A DNA stretch of 64,000 bases from Otis tarda (Eukaryota; Chordata; Aves; Otidiformes; Otididae): positions 46,949,001 to 47,013,000 of the forward strand of contig CM048552.1 in NCBI GenBank assembly GCA_026413225.1, written 5' to 3'. A program made the position numbers and the translations under genes. Positions 23,153 through 37,556 of this stretch are shown piece after piece; within the stretch, counting starts at the first letter, position 1, and each line of letters opens with the position of its first letter. A model generated the notes under the pieces. The model did no database searches. It was not told the origin of the DNA and saw only the letters and a list, made by a program, of their open reading frames with translations.

Positions 23153-26100
23153 TTTTCAATCCAGTTAAAAAAAAAAAATCTACATACAAAAACTAATTAG
23201 CATGACTTAAACTTTTTCATATTTCGTGTGCCATATTCATGCCACAAGGTAATACAGAAGAATGTTCACATGCTGACTACCTATGCATTGCTCATGGAAG
23301 AGCTGGCTCTGTGTGAGCGTAACTGCAGATTGAGTTAGTGATGAAAACCAACATAATTTTCTAAAAACAGACATGAGTTTGGCCATATGAAATCCCTTTT
23401 GCTTGAGATCCAGTTGTTGAAGTCTTCTGAGAAGAGCTGCCTAAGTAGAATGACTCAATCAAACCTATACATACCTAAAGGATGAAGAGCATTAGCACCA
23501 CTAATCTTGGTTTTTTTTTTTTTATGATAGCTTAGCAGTTAAAGCACTTGCACAGTAAAGCTGAGGCCTAGATGTGATTTTCTCTTCAGTGAGAGGCAAT
23601 TCTTACCCTTGCAATGTACTGTTTGAGGGAGTGGTCCACCACCCAAGTACAAAGACTGTTTTAATATGTCACAGTAACAGAAATAAGGCAGTAAAATCAC
23701 TCTGAAATGAACCTATATTGAAACACTGGTCTCATTTCTCACAGCTGACAGTTCTAACTGTCCAGCCAGAGATCAGATTTTTTTTGTTATTTGCTGGGTT
23801 TTTTGATTTTTGCTTTTTTTTTTTTACTAGCCTATATACGTTGCATTGCTTCCCAGTTTCAGTAGGAAAGGTGGAAAATTATCCCTTACAGCTTGAACTA
23901 TAATCTGACAAAATAACATTCCAGAAAGCTTTTAGGGAAAAGAATACTACTTGCTAAAACTCTGTTACAGTTCTTGTTCTGTCAGTATCTCCTAAGAACT
24001 TGCAGTCCTCCAAAAAAAAAATCTCTATTTTGGCAAGTTTTTGGATCTCACTTGCTGCAGACTAGTTCAGTTTCCAGCATGACTGAGTTTGGTCTGCTCT
24101 AGACCTACACACAATATGAAGTTCCACTTCTATGAAACTTTTAGGTCAAATCAGGTATACCTAGTGAGTTTAGACACTTACATGATTAGGTAGCCAATAA
24201 TCTAAAAGGAATTAATGTTTTGTATTTAGGCAACTATTCTCTATCTGCATTCTGTTTTAACTGCTTAAATTGTTTCCTTGGTTTTGAATAGTCATGATGT
24301 ATTAATGATGTCTAACTAATTTTTTTTTTCTCTAAAATAATGTAAGAGCTATATCTTTGTGTTGCAAATGTACCCTGTTGCATATTGTGAGACCACTGAG
24401 AGTTTTTAAAACCTTTTGCTATAGAAGAATCATCACAGGAAATTCTGTACCATTCTATGCATGGGAAAAAATGTCTTGTCAGTCCACCTAATTAATTGTA
24501 ACGTGGTAAAGAAGATAAGAATGTATTACAGAAAGATTAAATGCTTTCAACCTCTCTTTTGAAAGATCAACAGTGGCATTTCAATGTAAGAGAAACAATC
24601 CAGGGGGAGTCAAGCCCTGAAGAGCTCTCGAAAACCTAAGAAGACAGCAAATCAATAAGGCCTGTAATTATTGGCACAGAGATTTAATGAAGTGTAAAAC
24701 TTTGGTGTAACAACAAATTAAAACTCCATTAATGTCCATGGGTAATGAAGAACAAAAAAGGATTAAAAAAAATATAGTATTTTCTCTTTTTTCTTTTCCC
24801 ATACAGTTAATTCAGATTTTTTTTTTGTTGTAAGAAATAGCTGAGGAAGACTTTAAATGGCAATTTTAATGGGAATCTAAAGCTTATTATGAAGCAAATC
24901 TAAGCATTTTTTAATACTTCCCAGACAGATATAGAATTTTAAGCTAGTAACAAGTTTCACTGAAAGGACTTGGAAATTAATATGAAACATACTACAGGCA
25001 GGTTAATTGGGTTCATTTTATGAAAGCGTATTATAAATTAGCTAACCCTTTTTTTTTTTTTTTTTTTATAGAATAAAAGGTCTTTAAAGATATTGAGCTC
25101 AATCCTGAGATGGAGAAGGATCTGACTGACAGCAGTGTGAACTGGGAAGCCAGTAGTTTACATGTGGATCACAGGATACTCTCAAAAGTATTTGTTGTTC
25201 ATGTAGGATTAATTGGACAACTTTGACAAATATTTGCAGTAGAATGAATGTCCTTCTTGTTTTACTCTGTGATTACTGCTGGATAAGTCTTCCATTTATT
25301 CTAGGCCTTTCCTGTTTTCATACAAACCAAGCTTCTGACAGAAAATATTATTTCCTGTGACACTGTCACATACATACTTTTTCTTGTGTTCCACAAACAT
25401 GTTACTAATTAATTTAATTTGATGAATGTTAACACAATGTACAACAAAAGCTAATGACCCCAGAGTAGAATATTAGTCATGCAATCTATCTACATGTATA
25501 GTGATATCTAAATATCGTAGAATTTTATTAGATAAAGCACACAAGGTACAGCAGAGAAGTAGTTGTAGACCTTAGATTGTCTAAATACTAAGAGAACAGA
25601 ATGGCACCAACAACAGAGTTAAGTATTTAGCTACCAATTTAAGTAAATTGCAATACTAGGGAAGGACAGATCACATCGCTTTTAGAATTTATTTTGAGAG
25701 TGTCCATGTAGAAAAGACATGCTCTTGGAATAGAGTATATATTAAAAAAACCTTGAGAGCAAGATTACAGTATTTAAATAATAGCTGAGTGCCTGCATAG
25801 TCTTCACAAAGGAATCTCAACTCTAAATAACTTACTCATGTCCTCATTTCTAATTCAGGACACTTTTCTTGCCTGTCATTCCCCCATGTGCTGAGAAATG
25901 CCCTCCTGGTAACAGCAGCTGTCCATGTCTTTCTCAGTAACTGCCTGCTAACCCCTTGGCTGAAGAACCCTGTTTCCCCAGTGGCAGCTTCATTTTCTGT
26001 CAAACTTTGAAAAAATGCAGAAGAAAGCATCACTTGGGCAGCTATTTCTCCTTCTCTTCCCTTTCATGGGAAAATGGGAGACAGAGAGACAAAAATTATG

Positions 26101-28058
26101 CATGAGTTGAATTTGACCTCAGATCAGGCTGGACCATGTGTTAGATGGTCTTCAGAGGATATTGAGAAGATGACAGCTAAGCACTGATCAATATTCTAAG
26201 CATCTCTTGTTAGTAATATGCCATATATTTTAGACATTTTAAATATTTAATGTAAGTTAAATGCAAAACAAAAAATAACACTGCTATTAACCATCAAATA
26301 TTTGAGGATATACTGAAGAAAAACATTCTGCTTGCACCATCTCTTAATCAATTTCTGCAATGGAGTTTGAAACTACTTGATTCTGACAGAATGCTGAGGG
26401 ATAACAGAGATGGGAGAGAGGCCATGCCTTAGGAATGAATCACTGCTGATCACAACAAAAATCTATTCCTGTGGAAAATCTACCTTTTCCTTCCAAAATG
26501 TATGCTTTGCTGATAGAAATTGCCTAACCTATGGCATGTAAAACCCAAAGATACACTGTGTGATTCCTCTCAAGTTAGATTTGAAATAAGAATGAGTTTT
26601 TTTCCGACCTTGTTTGGGTGGAAAATTCACATTAGACATAAGACTACTACTTTCCTTAAAGCTCTTCCTCGAGAGCCAACAGTGGATGTCTCTATATATC
26701 CTGCCCTGTGGTAGATCTTACAGTATAACTTAATTAAGTTGATTTTATAGTGCAGAAATAGCAAAATAAAATTTGGGATTTTTTTTTTTATATATTTCAT
26801 CATTCCTAATATACAGTTTTGTGGCAAGACATAGCTCAAGGAAAATGTTAAATCTTAAATGGCTGATGTAATCTATGCAGACTTGGACAATGATTGCCTA
26901 TTATCTAGAAACAATAAAATAAAATAGACTTTATCCTTAGCTATATGGAAAACTGTTCCCCCAAAGCCAATGCACAACAGCTATGAGGAAAGCAAAAAAA
27001 TAAAAAATTATTTTGTGTTAAATGAAACTATTAAAAAAAAATTGCTGGGGGGAGGACACTTGGCATAGTTAAAAAACACTGGCTTTACCTATTTAATTCA
27101 GAAACTCCAGATAATTTAATGCAATGCTATTTGATTTAAAAGTTCAGGATACAGAGTAATCAATGATATTTAGACAGAAGTATAAAATTAGATTAGAACT
27201 GTGTCTGATCAATAACAAAGTGATCGGATGAGTCTAACTGAACTGTCTGGCCTAAAACATAAAAAGAAAGTTGCTGTCACTACGGATCTGAGTCGGGCCC
27301 AGCCTGACCAGTCTTTGGTCTCCAGCAGCTGCCAGTCAGAGGAAGTTCTGAGAACTCCATACAGGGTTATTTTCTGCAGAAAAGAGAAACATTGCAAGTC
27401 TCAGCTTAATTTTTCACAAACTAGGAGTAATGTAAGTCTGAAATAATTTTGCCTAATATTCCTAAATTTATTATTTTTTTTTCTCCATAAGTATGAAAAC
27501 TAAATATTCCTATTAGTTTTACAATGAACAAGTGCTTTCTATTTCTTTCATCCTCACAACTATTATAATTACAAAATATACCAGGAACATGTCCTAGTTA
27601 TTGATCTGTCATTAATAAAGTGTAATTTCTCTCACAATTAAAGAAAACAAACCTATGGAGCAAGCCATTGTGGAAACCAAGAGGGCTTTGCAAAAGTGAA
27701 AACGAATGTATTGACTTATTTGGTCAGAAGTTTTGTATGTTTTCTTTCTCCTTTATTTTGTCTTCATTGTGTTTGTGACATTTGTTTCCATCTGGGCTCA
27801 TGAAGAAATGCATTCATTTCATAGCACCTAAAGATGTATTTTTAATTTATTTAAAAACAGCCACAAGCACTTATTAGCCTTCAATTACCTTGTTTGCCTC
27901 CTACGTAAAACATTTAGTGCTATTTTGCTTTTTATTATGCTAATCATAAAAATTCCCTTATGTGGACTTGTTATTTTTTGTTTCAAATCGGCCTGTAAGC
28001 TTCATCACTATGTGTTTCTCAGTCCCATCATTTTTATACTTGTTCAGCTTTTACTACA
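23153..28058. other. AT-rich DNA without a recognisable gene; two possible conserved non-coding stretches
   Basis: No gene recognised. Homopolymer runs include T19 at 25049-25067. The stretches about 24540-24730 and 27835-27950 read as single-copy sequence dense in TAATTA/ATTAAT-like words, with no repeat character, as often seen in conserved non-coding elements near developmental genes; conservation cannot be tested here. Confidence 0.45.
25049..25067. repeat. Poly-T run (19 T)
   Basis: An uninterrupted T19 homopolymer. No retroposed gene body could be recognised on the minus strand next to it. Confidence 0.85.
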
Positions 28059-28756
28059 TGTTGTACTGGGCGCAGGTGCCCAGGTGGCAACAGGGTGACT
28101 GCAGGGGTAGCCTCTGTGAGGAGATGGCGGGGCTGTCCTGTGCTGGACACAGCTGGTTCCAGTCAGGTCCAACCAACCCACCGCAGGGCACAGCTGAGTC
28201 CTGCAGCCAAGATGGTGGCACCTCTGAGAAAGTGTATTTAAGATGGGTAAAAAGTACCACAGAGCAGGGAAGAGTGAAGGGAAAAAAAAAAAGGAAACAA
28301 TACAGGGAACATCAAGGTCAGAGGAGAAGGAGATGCTCCAGGTGCTGGAGCAGAGGAAAATTGTGAGCAGGAAGGAGCAGAAGAGGGGAACTGTTACGGA
28401 CTGACCACAACCCCCGGTTCCCGATCCCCTTTGCGCTGCTCAGGGTAGGAGGTAGAGGAATTGAAAAGGAAAGAGTGAAGTTGAGCGCTGAGTCTGTGAA
28501 AGGGGGGCGAACAGTGACATTTTAAAGTTTTTGTTCTTATTTATCACAACTCAAATGTATTTTAATTGTCAAGAAATTAAATTATTTTTTCCCAAATTTA
28601 GTCTGTTTTGCCTAGGATAGTACTTGCTAAGCAATGTCCCTGTCTTCATCTGGATCCTTTAGCTTTCTCATAGTATTTTCTCTCCCTGTCCCACTGAAGA
28701 GGAGTGGATGAGTCACTGATAGGCATTTTCGCTGTAGTCAGGGTTAAGTCACCACA
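28059..28756 (+). mobile_element. Diverged LTR related to the solo LTR at 16.4 kb
   Basis: Read on the plus strand, blocks match the reverse complement of the 16.4-kb LTR or the same avian family in order: TGTTGTACTGGG at the start, a GGTAGCCTCTGTGAGGAG-like block, TATTTAAGA at 28235, ATCAAGGTCAGAGGAGAAGG near 28311, ACTGACCACAACCCCCGG near 28400, TTAGTCTGTTTTGCCT near 28599, TATTTTCTCTCCCTGTCC near 28673 and GTCAGGGTTAAGTCACCACA at the end. The block equivalent to the ~48-bp modules is mostly missing. It starts TG and ends CA, with GC-rich composition against AT-rich flanks. No clear target duplication remains (CTACA before, CACAT after). It is much older than the 16.4-kb copy and in opposite orientation. 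A 134-codon frame across its left part is not a gene. Confidence 0.75.
28235..28241 (+). promoter_or_regulatory. TATTTAA box of the older LTR
   Basis: TATTTAA followed by GATGGGTAAAAAG lies at the position equivalent to the core promoter of the other LTR, about 175 bases from the left LTR end. The CCAAT box seen in the other copy is not evident here. Confidence 0.5.
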
Positions 28757-31700
28757 CACATTTACCTTTCTTTCTTAAAATAGTTCTTATGCTATCTCTT
28801 GCCTACACTACTGAGTCTATCTGCAAGGTTTATTCTCCTTTGGATCTTGTATCCTCTTTATTCATGCAGATAATGTCCATCTCTTTGTGATTTGTGTTCA
28901 GCTCTCCAGGACTCTGTTGCTGCACTTTTTATTTGAACTGATCAAAATCTTTGTTTCATGGTCCTTCCTTATCAGTGCCAGTTATCTCCTGATTGATCTG
29001 GGACAAAGCTAACTAGAAATGGTACAAAAAAGTGGTTCATATGGAAAAGACTATAACAGAAAAACATCTGTGTAGTAATCACGACCAGAAGTAGTCTGCC
29101 TGAAATATATGGAGTTACTAAGGGAATTGCTGTGTTAAATGAGAATGAACTATCAAATTTAAACCCTGACGAAATGAAGATTTTAATTACATTAGATTTC
29201 CGTATACAGAAGTTGTTACAGCCACTGGACCTAGTTTGTGATCTACAGTAAGACTCTCTCAGTCCCAGATCCTGGGTTGTCTGATCTGTCTTTTTCAGAA
29301 TACCCTGATTGGGAAATTTATTGTAGACACTTTTATTTATTCAGACAAAAAACAAGCTACTTTACAATTATCTGGATAACAGATCATAAAGCTGCCCTGC
29401 ATTAATGTAGAGCTGATTCCTGACATAGGCAATTTGATTAAAAGTCTCCATCAAGATTAGAGAGCATGTTTAACAACTGTGACAATTGATTTTAGGTAGG
29501 AATGACAGCAAACCATTGTAGTGTCTGTTTGGAGCCAGCCTCTGTATGTAATTATTTTCACATTGACCTTCACATGTTCATAGCTATAAGTAGTGACTTT
29601 CTATTATTTGTTTTGCAAAAACTATTTGCTAATTTATTTGAACCAAATTGTTTGTGATTCTGACTGGGAGACAGATATGAAGTCCAGTTCAATTGTATGT
29701 TTTGCTAGCATCCAGCAACATAAATAGATCAGACAGTGGTGGTTTTTATTGATTGTATTCCCAGACATTGAGGTCATGTGAAGTTATAGCTGAATAAGGC
29801 AAATAGGATTAGGTTTGTAAAATACTTCATATATATATATATATATATATATACAAATATGCAGAAGCTTAATAGGTGATCCATAATAAATTTGTATTTT
29901 AAAGCTTACAATTCTAAATGAGATTTTCTTTTCTTCCTGAGTTTAGTTTATGGTTTACTACCTGTCAAGCTGTGACTTCTTCCAAAATGATATGCATGTT
30001 AACTTGCCTTTCCCTAGATACAAAATATGCTAATTTTGACCTATTGTTAGGTAGTTTTAATAGTTTCTTCTGACTAAAATTTCCTCAGCTTTAACTTTTC
30101 TCCATAGTTCCTCTACAATTGCACACTTCCTCATTGCAACATCAAAATTGCAATGCATTCCACATTTGCATTAGGTAACATTTCTAATTTTTTCTTTTTC
30201 TTGATGGCAACATGTTGTTCTCTTTCTTTATCTTTCTTCATATAAAAAAAGAAATCAGAGAAGAAAGGCTTCTTCCTCTCTCAGATTATCACTACCATCA
30301 AGGACATAAGTAGAAGTTCATACGCAACCAGTGGCAACATTTCACGACATTCCTTTATGTAGATTATGATGATATCTCCATAGTCTTTTGAATACAATTC
30401 ATGTTCAAGCAGACTTGCCTTGTTTTTTATTAGGAAACCCTCAGGGCACAAATGGAAACATCAAAATGTAACAAGCATTTCTTCAGAGATCAAGGAAAGA
30501 AATAAACTAAGCAGGTCAATTTGCTGATTTCAGACACATATTCAAGGAAATTTGTAACTGGGTTCATTTTTTTCATTGTAAATATTATAGTTCAGTAAAG
30601 TTTACCTTTATTTTGCAGACAGCCTTAGAACAATTGAAGAGCAAAATGCAACACTCATGGAAGAGTATGATTGATACTTATTTTGAAGCACACCTGCAAG
30701 GCATGTTCCTTCTTTTATAACGTTTCCTTGATGGTTAATGCTGGACTACCTCAGAGAAAAAAAAAAAATCTGTCAACTGAGACAAACAAGCAGAGTTGTA
30801 GCAAGTTTTGACTATTCATGCTTTTCTATAATTTCATTGTATAGCAGACCCAGAGTGACTTCAGAAATAAATGAGCCAATTTCCTTGTGCACTTATAGAC
30901 TTAGTATCAAGAAATCCCAGATGGGACTAAAAAACAAATCAAGTATATAAATTCAAGAGATCTGAGTCATGACAAATGAACTGAAAACTACAGGAAGGTT
31001 AGTAAGGGTAGTTGTTTTCATTTAATGTAAACAAACTTCATGTAAAACCAGCTAATATTCCTTGTGTTCCAATTGTTCAAGAAAATTGACAGATTTTATC
31101 TTCAAATGAGAAGAAAACAGGATACAGGTACTTATTTCAAAATTTATTGGTAAATTTCATAAAAGCAACAATTAAAGCACGACATTCTTTACATTGATTC
31201 AAAGTAATACTTTACCAAAGTTTTCACAAATTATCATCTCTGGCAATGGCCAAACTTTGATGTGAGGGAAGAAAAAGGGCCCTCCTTTTTGATGTCTTCA
31301 AATCGTCTCCTCTCACTTTTAATGTTTTTGATATCTTTTAGTAAGATAGATTTTTCACTCAATTTCACTTGTGATATAGGCTTATAAACATACACTAAAG
31401 AAATTATTTCTGAATAAGTTACTTTGGCAAATCAGAAGAGTATAGAATTGTATTATTATTTTATAGGGCTCAAAATACAATGAGCTTATTAAAGCTTGTA
31501 TTCAAAAAATTCAGAACACTTCCTCTTTTTAAGAATGTTTACCAATGTTACTGTCTTGATCTATGCCAGAGTTGATCCAGCCTAAGTATTAACTGTTCTA
31601 AGGCATAGACAAACAATAATCTGCTTGATTTTTTTGGGAGTAAAGTCATTAGAAAAGGTCCATTCCCCCTTCTGTGCATATGCTGCACTGCCAGAATGGC

Positions 31701-34700
31701 TAATGGGAATTATTCATGTTCATATCAAGGAGAAGAATATTCCCTAAAGCATTTTAACCTTTTATGAAAGCACATTAAAAAACCCCTTGACTCTTACAGC
31801 TTTTTTTTTTTTTAACTCTATTTGAACCTTCCCAGAGCTACCATACAGACACTAATAACCTACTATCATACAAAAAAAATAATTTAAATAAAACCCACAG
31901 ACAAATGGAAGACAAAATATGTATAGAATATTTACAGATCTATCACTGAATGGCAATGCTAGACACCTGGTGCTAACTGTATATCACCATTCATTTTGTA
32001 TGCTGTTGTTATTTTTTTTAAACGTAAGTTCTCCACAAATATTCTTTACTATAAAAGTTTCAGATACAACACAGCTGTAACTTTTTTGAGCTCTTTAGTA
32101 ATGAATCAGAATACACATTATTCAGTGAATAAAAGACCATTTATTACAGACAAGAATGCATTTTATAGGCATTGTAATTTTTTTTAACTTTCACAGGGAG
32201 TTACATTTACTTTCACTTTATTCAAGTGTATATGGCTTCAATTGCAGTGAAGAAAAAAAGATGTTCTGGAAAGCCTGTAGCTAGACATTTTGATCATGAA
32301 AAGTATCTTATTTAAAATAATTGCTTATTAAACAGTAACTAGCTCCAATTATAGATATTTGAGGCTTTTTCTTTCTTCTTCTTTTTAAAAAATAATTTAT
32401 TTTTTTTTCTTGTACTGCTGCTTGCATTCATGCAATTTATTGCAAACTTGATATAAAATTACACCAAATCCTACTCACGTTTACTTCTAATACACTGTTT
32501 AGAACTAAGTCTTGTTCTTTTTATTCAAACCCTGGCTACCTAACTCTTTCCCGAAAACCCTCAACCTGATGAAGTTAGTAGAATTAATCAGTAGTTAATA
32601 GATTTAATTAAGGAAGAAGTAAAATTTGTTCAAATTATATTATATGCTTTCATGACCATTTTATAAACCCATTCTATGTGTTTCTCTCTGACTGGACTGC
32701 CTCCAGTCTTCAGGATATCAGTCTCTTTTCATTATTCCACTAACAATGGAATTCCAGTATAGGAAAAACAGAGTATTTTTAGGTGTTATCTGACCATGTA
32801 AAGGAAAGTGAATTCTTACTCCCCTTAAAAAAGAAAATAAAATTAACTACCTCATGACACATCATTTCCTGTGGCAGCCAGGTTTCCAATTACAAATACA
32901 GACAGGTATCATAAATGTAAGTTATATTCCATCTACAAAAAAAAAGATGGCAAATCAGCCAAAAATTATATTTGGAGAGCTGAAATATTTATTAAGTTAT
33001 TGATCAAACGTCCTCATAATTTGAAGTTATTCTTATATAAAAAATGTACTAGGTTTAGCTCATAGTCCACTTGCTTAAATTGAGAAACCATCAGGAAAAT
33101 GCCGTTAGGGAGTACTAGGGCTTACTAGAATGCAAAGGGATCTCTCTAGGGCTGTAAAGATGATATTGAACATTTTTCATTACATGCTACTTCTAGTTGT
33201 TTCTGGAACAAATGCCAGAGGTGAAGAAAGGCAAGATCTAAGCAGCCCTTCAGCTAGTATAAATTAGCTGGAAACCAGCACTGGATCAAACTAAGGAATT
33301 GGAAAGGTCAGAAAAGTTGGAAGATGCCTTTATTGCTATCTCTGACTTTGTATATGAGTGGCACCAAGTATGTCTTTGGCACAGAGCAAAAACTGAGGCA
33401 CAGCTTCAGAAAGTATTTAATATTTTTATTAATTGTAGGTAAAAACTGTTCCTGTCCTTGGCACAGTACTTTGGGTTACAATTCTGTAATGCTATGAATT
33501 ACTGAGCTTTACTGTGAGAGTTAAACTACAGACAAAATTCTTTGGTTTTCTGCAATCCCAGAGTGTGGATCAAAATTGAAAGATTTTATTATAAGATTGC
33601 ATCCAGCTTCTACATGAAACAATGAAATTATAATCCACAGTGCTTTCACATATGTATATAAATGAAATATAAATAAAAGCATTATATTATTAAAATAAGA
33701 TTTGTGTTGGTGGCATACCGTGCAATTCCTTTGCATACTCAAAAATTCTGCTCAGTATTTAATGTACAATCATAAAATACCCTATAGTTCTCTGCTATAG
33801 TTTTCAGTCCTTTAGGAATAATGTCAAAGGGCATTATCACTTGATTGATGTTAGAACAATATTGCTCCTTTTTGACAGCATTTAATGATTCAAGTCACTT
33901 GTCTGAACCATACTCAGTGGCATTGTCAAGTACACAAAACCTATCTTCAAAAAGAGTACAGAAATGTGAGCTTTTTCTTTTGAAGGAAAATGTGAATCCA
34001 TCTCAGACACTTATTTTTCATACCTGCAGAAGTGTATATGAAAACAAAGTAAACCTTCAATAATCCATTCAAAACTGCTTTCTTTATTTGTACTCGTAAA
34101 TGTTCTATAAAGGAAACAAGCAAATAATGCATTCAGGGGCATATAAAAAAGCCATCACAAAAAAAAAGCAAATGGATTCACTTCAGATATTTTATGAATT
34201 AATTTTTACTGAAGTTGCTTTTTCAGTAATTGAAAGCTGAACAAACAACTATAATATTAACAGCAAATGCTGTTATAATTATAGGCAGAGGGTTATCAAG
34301 ATATTGCTTATAACTGTTAGAAAGTCAACAACACCTAATTACAAAACCAGCTATTTTTTCTCTCTTAAATAGTAAAACATAAACAATTTGCTTTCTAAAA
34401 AACAGTATTCAGATAATCAAAGTCACTGCCTTTTGATTTTTTATATTTTGAAGACTTAGCTAATTTCAGATCATTTTGAGGCAGATGTTTTCTTATTTTA
34501 TAGTTATGAAAGATTAAAGAAATAAGTCTTTGTATGCAAATACTGTTAAAATAGTTAAGTGAAGGACAATTTATTTATTTATTTTCTTTCCTGAGTTTTA
34601 AGGATAAATGGTTTTGCCATATGACTGCTTGCCTTGTTAGCAGCACAGAATACAGACCTCAGATAACACTGAGTGCTTGTTTTATAGCTCAGTCAGCTCC

Positions 34701-37556
34701 TTGGATGGTGCACTGCACCTCTATGAAGGCACCAGAGCTACATGTATCTACGTCAGCTAAAGATCCAGACCTTTATATTCACTAGGCTGCCCTTCTCCTT
34801 TTCAGGTGTTTCTACAAGCACTGCTTTCACCTCAGCTACAGGAATTCCATACAGATTCACATATAAAAAATAAAAAGCCCATGAAAACTGAGAATGAGAT
34901 TCTGTTTGCAGATGAAGTTGTCTGTATGTAGATATTCACATGTGAGTTAGAGATCAGCTCATCTGCACATTAGATATCTACTGTCAACTGAAATTCCCTC
35001 CATATCTTTCCATTTGCTGTGCCACTAGGATTCTGCTCTCTTATAGCTTCTGCATTGTATCTGCATCAATGAGGATATCTCAGGTAACTTAGAGCATCTA
35101 AAATGACACAAGCTGCTTTCATGCAGGGAACTGACTCATGCTCATTCAATACAGCTAGTGGAGGTTAAGGAGCAGTTCAGCCTTTTGTAACACAGAAATT
35201 TAAGGTGGGATTCCAGAGTATAAATATTTGATGCCATTTTTGACACTTTGGGTCATCTGAGGCATGCTTATGTGGCTAAAATATTTAAAACCTACAGAGA
35301 CACTCATCCTTCTGAAATGAAGCGGTAAGCGAAGCCTAAGAGCATATCTCACAGGGTTGACAATGGCAGTGGATGCCTCTGGGAAACTCAATCCTGTGTT
35401 TGGGTGGTTGATCCGCTAAATAGCTTTTGAGAATCTATTTGCAACATTGACAATATTGACTAGATACCCATTGGTGCCCTAATCTGTGAGCTAAATCCTG
35501 CCCTGAGTGATGATAGCAATTTAGCCATCATTTTTCCTAAACACTTTCAAGTGCTATAAATTCTTCTTATAATGGATAATAGGCAAACTCTATTGCTCTG
35601 TAGCCATGTGCAGTTCCCTGATTATTGCACCCTGTTTATGATGTACCTGATCTGTAAACACATATGGGACCTCAGCCAATCTGTTCTGGCAGTAATTTGC
35701 TAATTGTCATCTCCAGGTTTGAATTCTAATCTGAAGACAGGAATAACTGAGTAGGCAGTTTATGTGTTTTTTTCATTTGAAACAAAAAAAAAACCACAAC
35801 ATTTTAAATACTTAGAAAATCAGATATTTCCATGGGTCAAGTCATAAACCCATAATATACATGTAATAAAGGATTTAAGGCATGAAGACCTCATAGGCTA
35901 TTTTAGAAGGTGTACCATTGAGGTGTGGCAAGCTACCATCCCTCTGTGTACTGCAGAATCAGGATTTAGAGAAACACTTTTTTAGTGTTTCTCTTAAAAT
36001 TTTAATGTTCATGTTTCTATAGATGAGCTATGGTTTTGTAGCTACTAACAACTAGCAACCACAAAGTCAAATATTCTTATTAAAAGTAATGTGTTCCATT
36101 TAAGCAAGTAGTCTGTGGTTTGGTCTCATGAAAGACCAAAAAAAACTGCATTCAGATTAACCCATCTGTTTCCAAATGTAGTTAATCCTTCCATCAATGG
36201 CTAAAAAAACATGAGTGTGATGGACTCACTGGGTATTCTTTCATTTCCACAGATATGAACTTTACAAGTACGTACGAAATATTGCATGAGACAAATCACA
36301 GGTCAGGTAATATAAGTGTGAGAAGTTTTGGCTGGAATTTTTCTGACAGAGCCAAGTTTCTACTTGGCTACTTCTTCTACTACTACAGAATAGTATTTGA
36401 ATAAGCTACAGACCATTTTGTCTAAAATTTCTACTGAATTTAAGGTATATTTTGAGATTTTATGTAGGTTCCTGAAAAAATTTTCGTGGAGTAAGGGATA
36501 TCAGAGGATGCCTGTTGATGGCACAGGGGTTTTTTTTGTATCCAGCACAGAAACGAGCACCTTCAAGACACTGCAGCTGGTCTGTGGGAATAACAGTCAA
36601 ATGGCTAAAAGCACCAAGCCAACTTCAGAGGTCTAAGAAAATTAGCCAGCAGAGTCTAAGAAAATTTTAATGTGCTGGAAGTTTGGAAGAAAACAAAAGC
36701 TGTAAGTAGCTTTAACCCACTTTGGACTCCCCCTACCCCAAACATTTATTGTATATCAAAAACTATGTTTTTCAGCTTGTCTAGATGCAATATAGACTAC
36801 ATTAATTTGAAGTTTCACCAGAAATGTATATTTGGTTTAAAAAAATCTTCTTTTCATTTTATTGCAAACACCTCCCTTTCCTTCAACCAATAAGGTACTT
36901 GAAGACAATAAAGTGCATGGATATTAAGGCTCAATTTGTAAAGACAAAATAAATTTTGTACCAGAAATCTTATAGGCATTAATAATTGTTGACACAAATT
37001 ATAGCATTTAAATATGTAACTGGATGACTGAACCTGAAAATTAACTATCTCCACAGTTAGATGCAATTATTTGGTTTAAAATTATATGTCCACACTGTTG
37101 ATTCTGGAAATGGCTGCAGGTGCAAAATTGAAGCCCGGGTTATGTCTCCTTTTAAAGCATGGTTCTTAATGTAATTTGTGTTTTAATATGCATTTGCAGC
37201 ATATATTGTAATTGTTTCTCTAGAGCTCATATCTGTGATGTGAATACATAACATGAGTAGCACAGATTGCGTATTATAACTCCAGAATACCAATTGTATT
37301 TTAAAATGCCTGTTGATTGGAAAGTAGTAATTTGCGTATGACGTGCAGAAGCTACTGAAGTGTTTCAGCACTTTTTACATTACAAAGTTTGGTAGTTCAG
37401 ATCATGTAGCATGCCAACTAAAGTTAACTTTAAAGAACACTGCAGAAAACCAAAAAAATTTGAAGTTCCTCTTTTGCTTTAAAACCTTTTTCTCCACCAA
37501 TATGACTTATGTTTAAACTGCAGCTTTTCATAAAACAGTTTTTCTTTTAATCTTTT
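28757..37556. other. AT-rich DNA without a recognisable gene
   Basis: Nearly 9 kb without a recognised gene or repeat family apart from an (AT)n microsatellite at 29829-29853 and short homopolymers. A 63-codon minus-strand frame at 35200-35391 and a 79-codon frame at 36397-36636 have no motif. The stretch about 35570-35720 looks like single-copy, non-repetitive sequence. Confidence 0.5.
29829..29853. repeat. (AT)n microsatellite
   Basis: An uninterrupted AT dinucleotide run of 25 bases. Confidence 0.95.

Noticed and set aside
27962..28366. 134-codon plus-strand frame
   Set aside because: It starts in unique AT-rich DNA and runs into the old LTR; the composition changes abruptly at 28059 and no motif is present.
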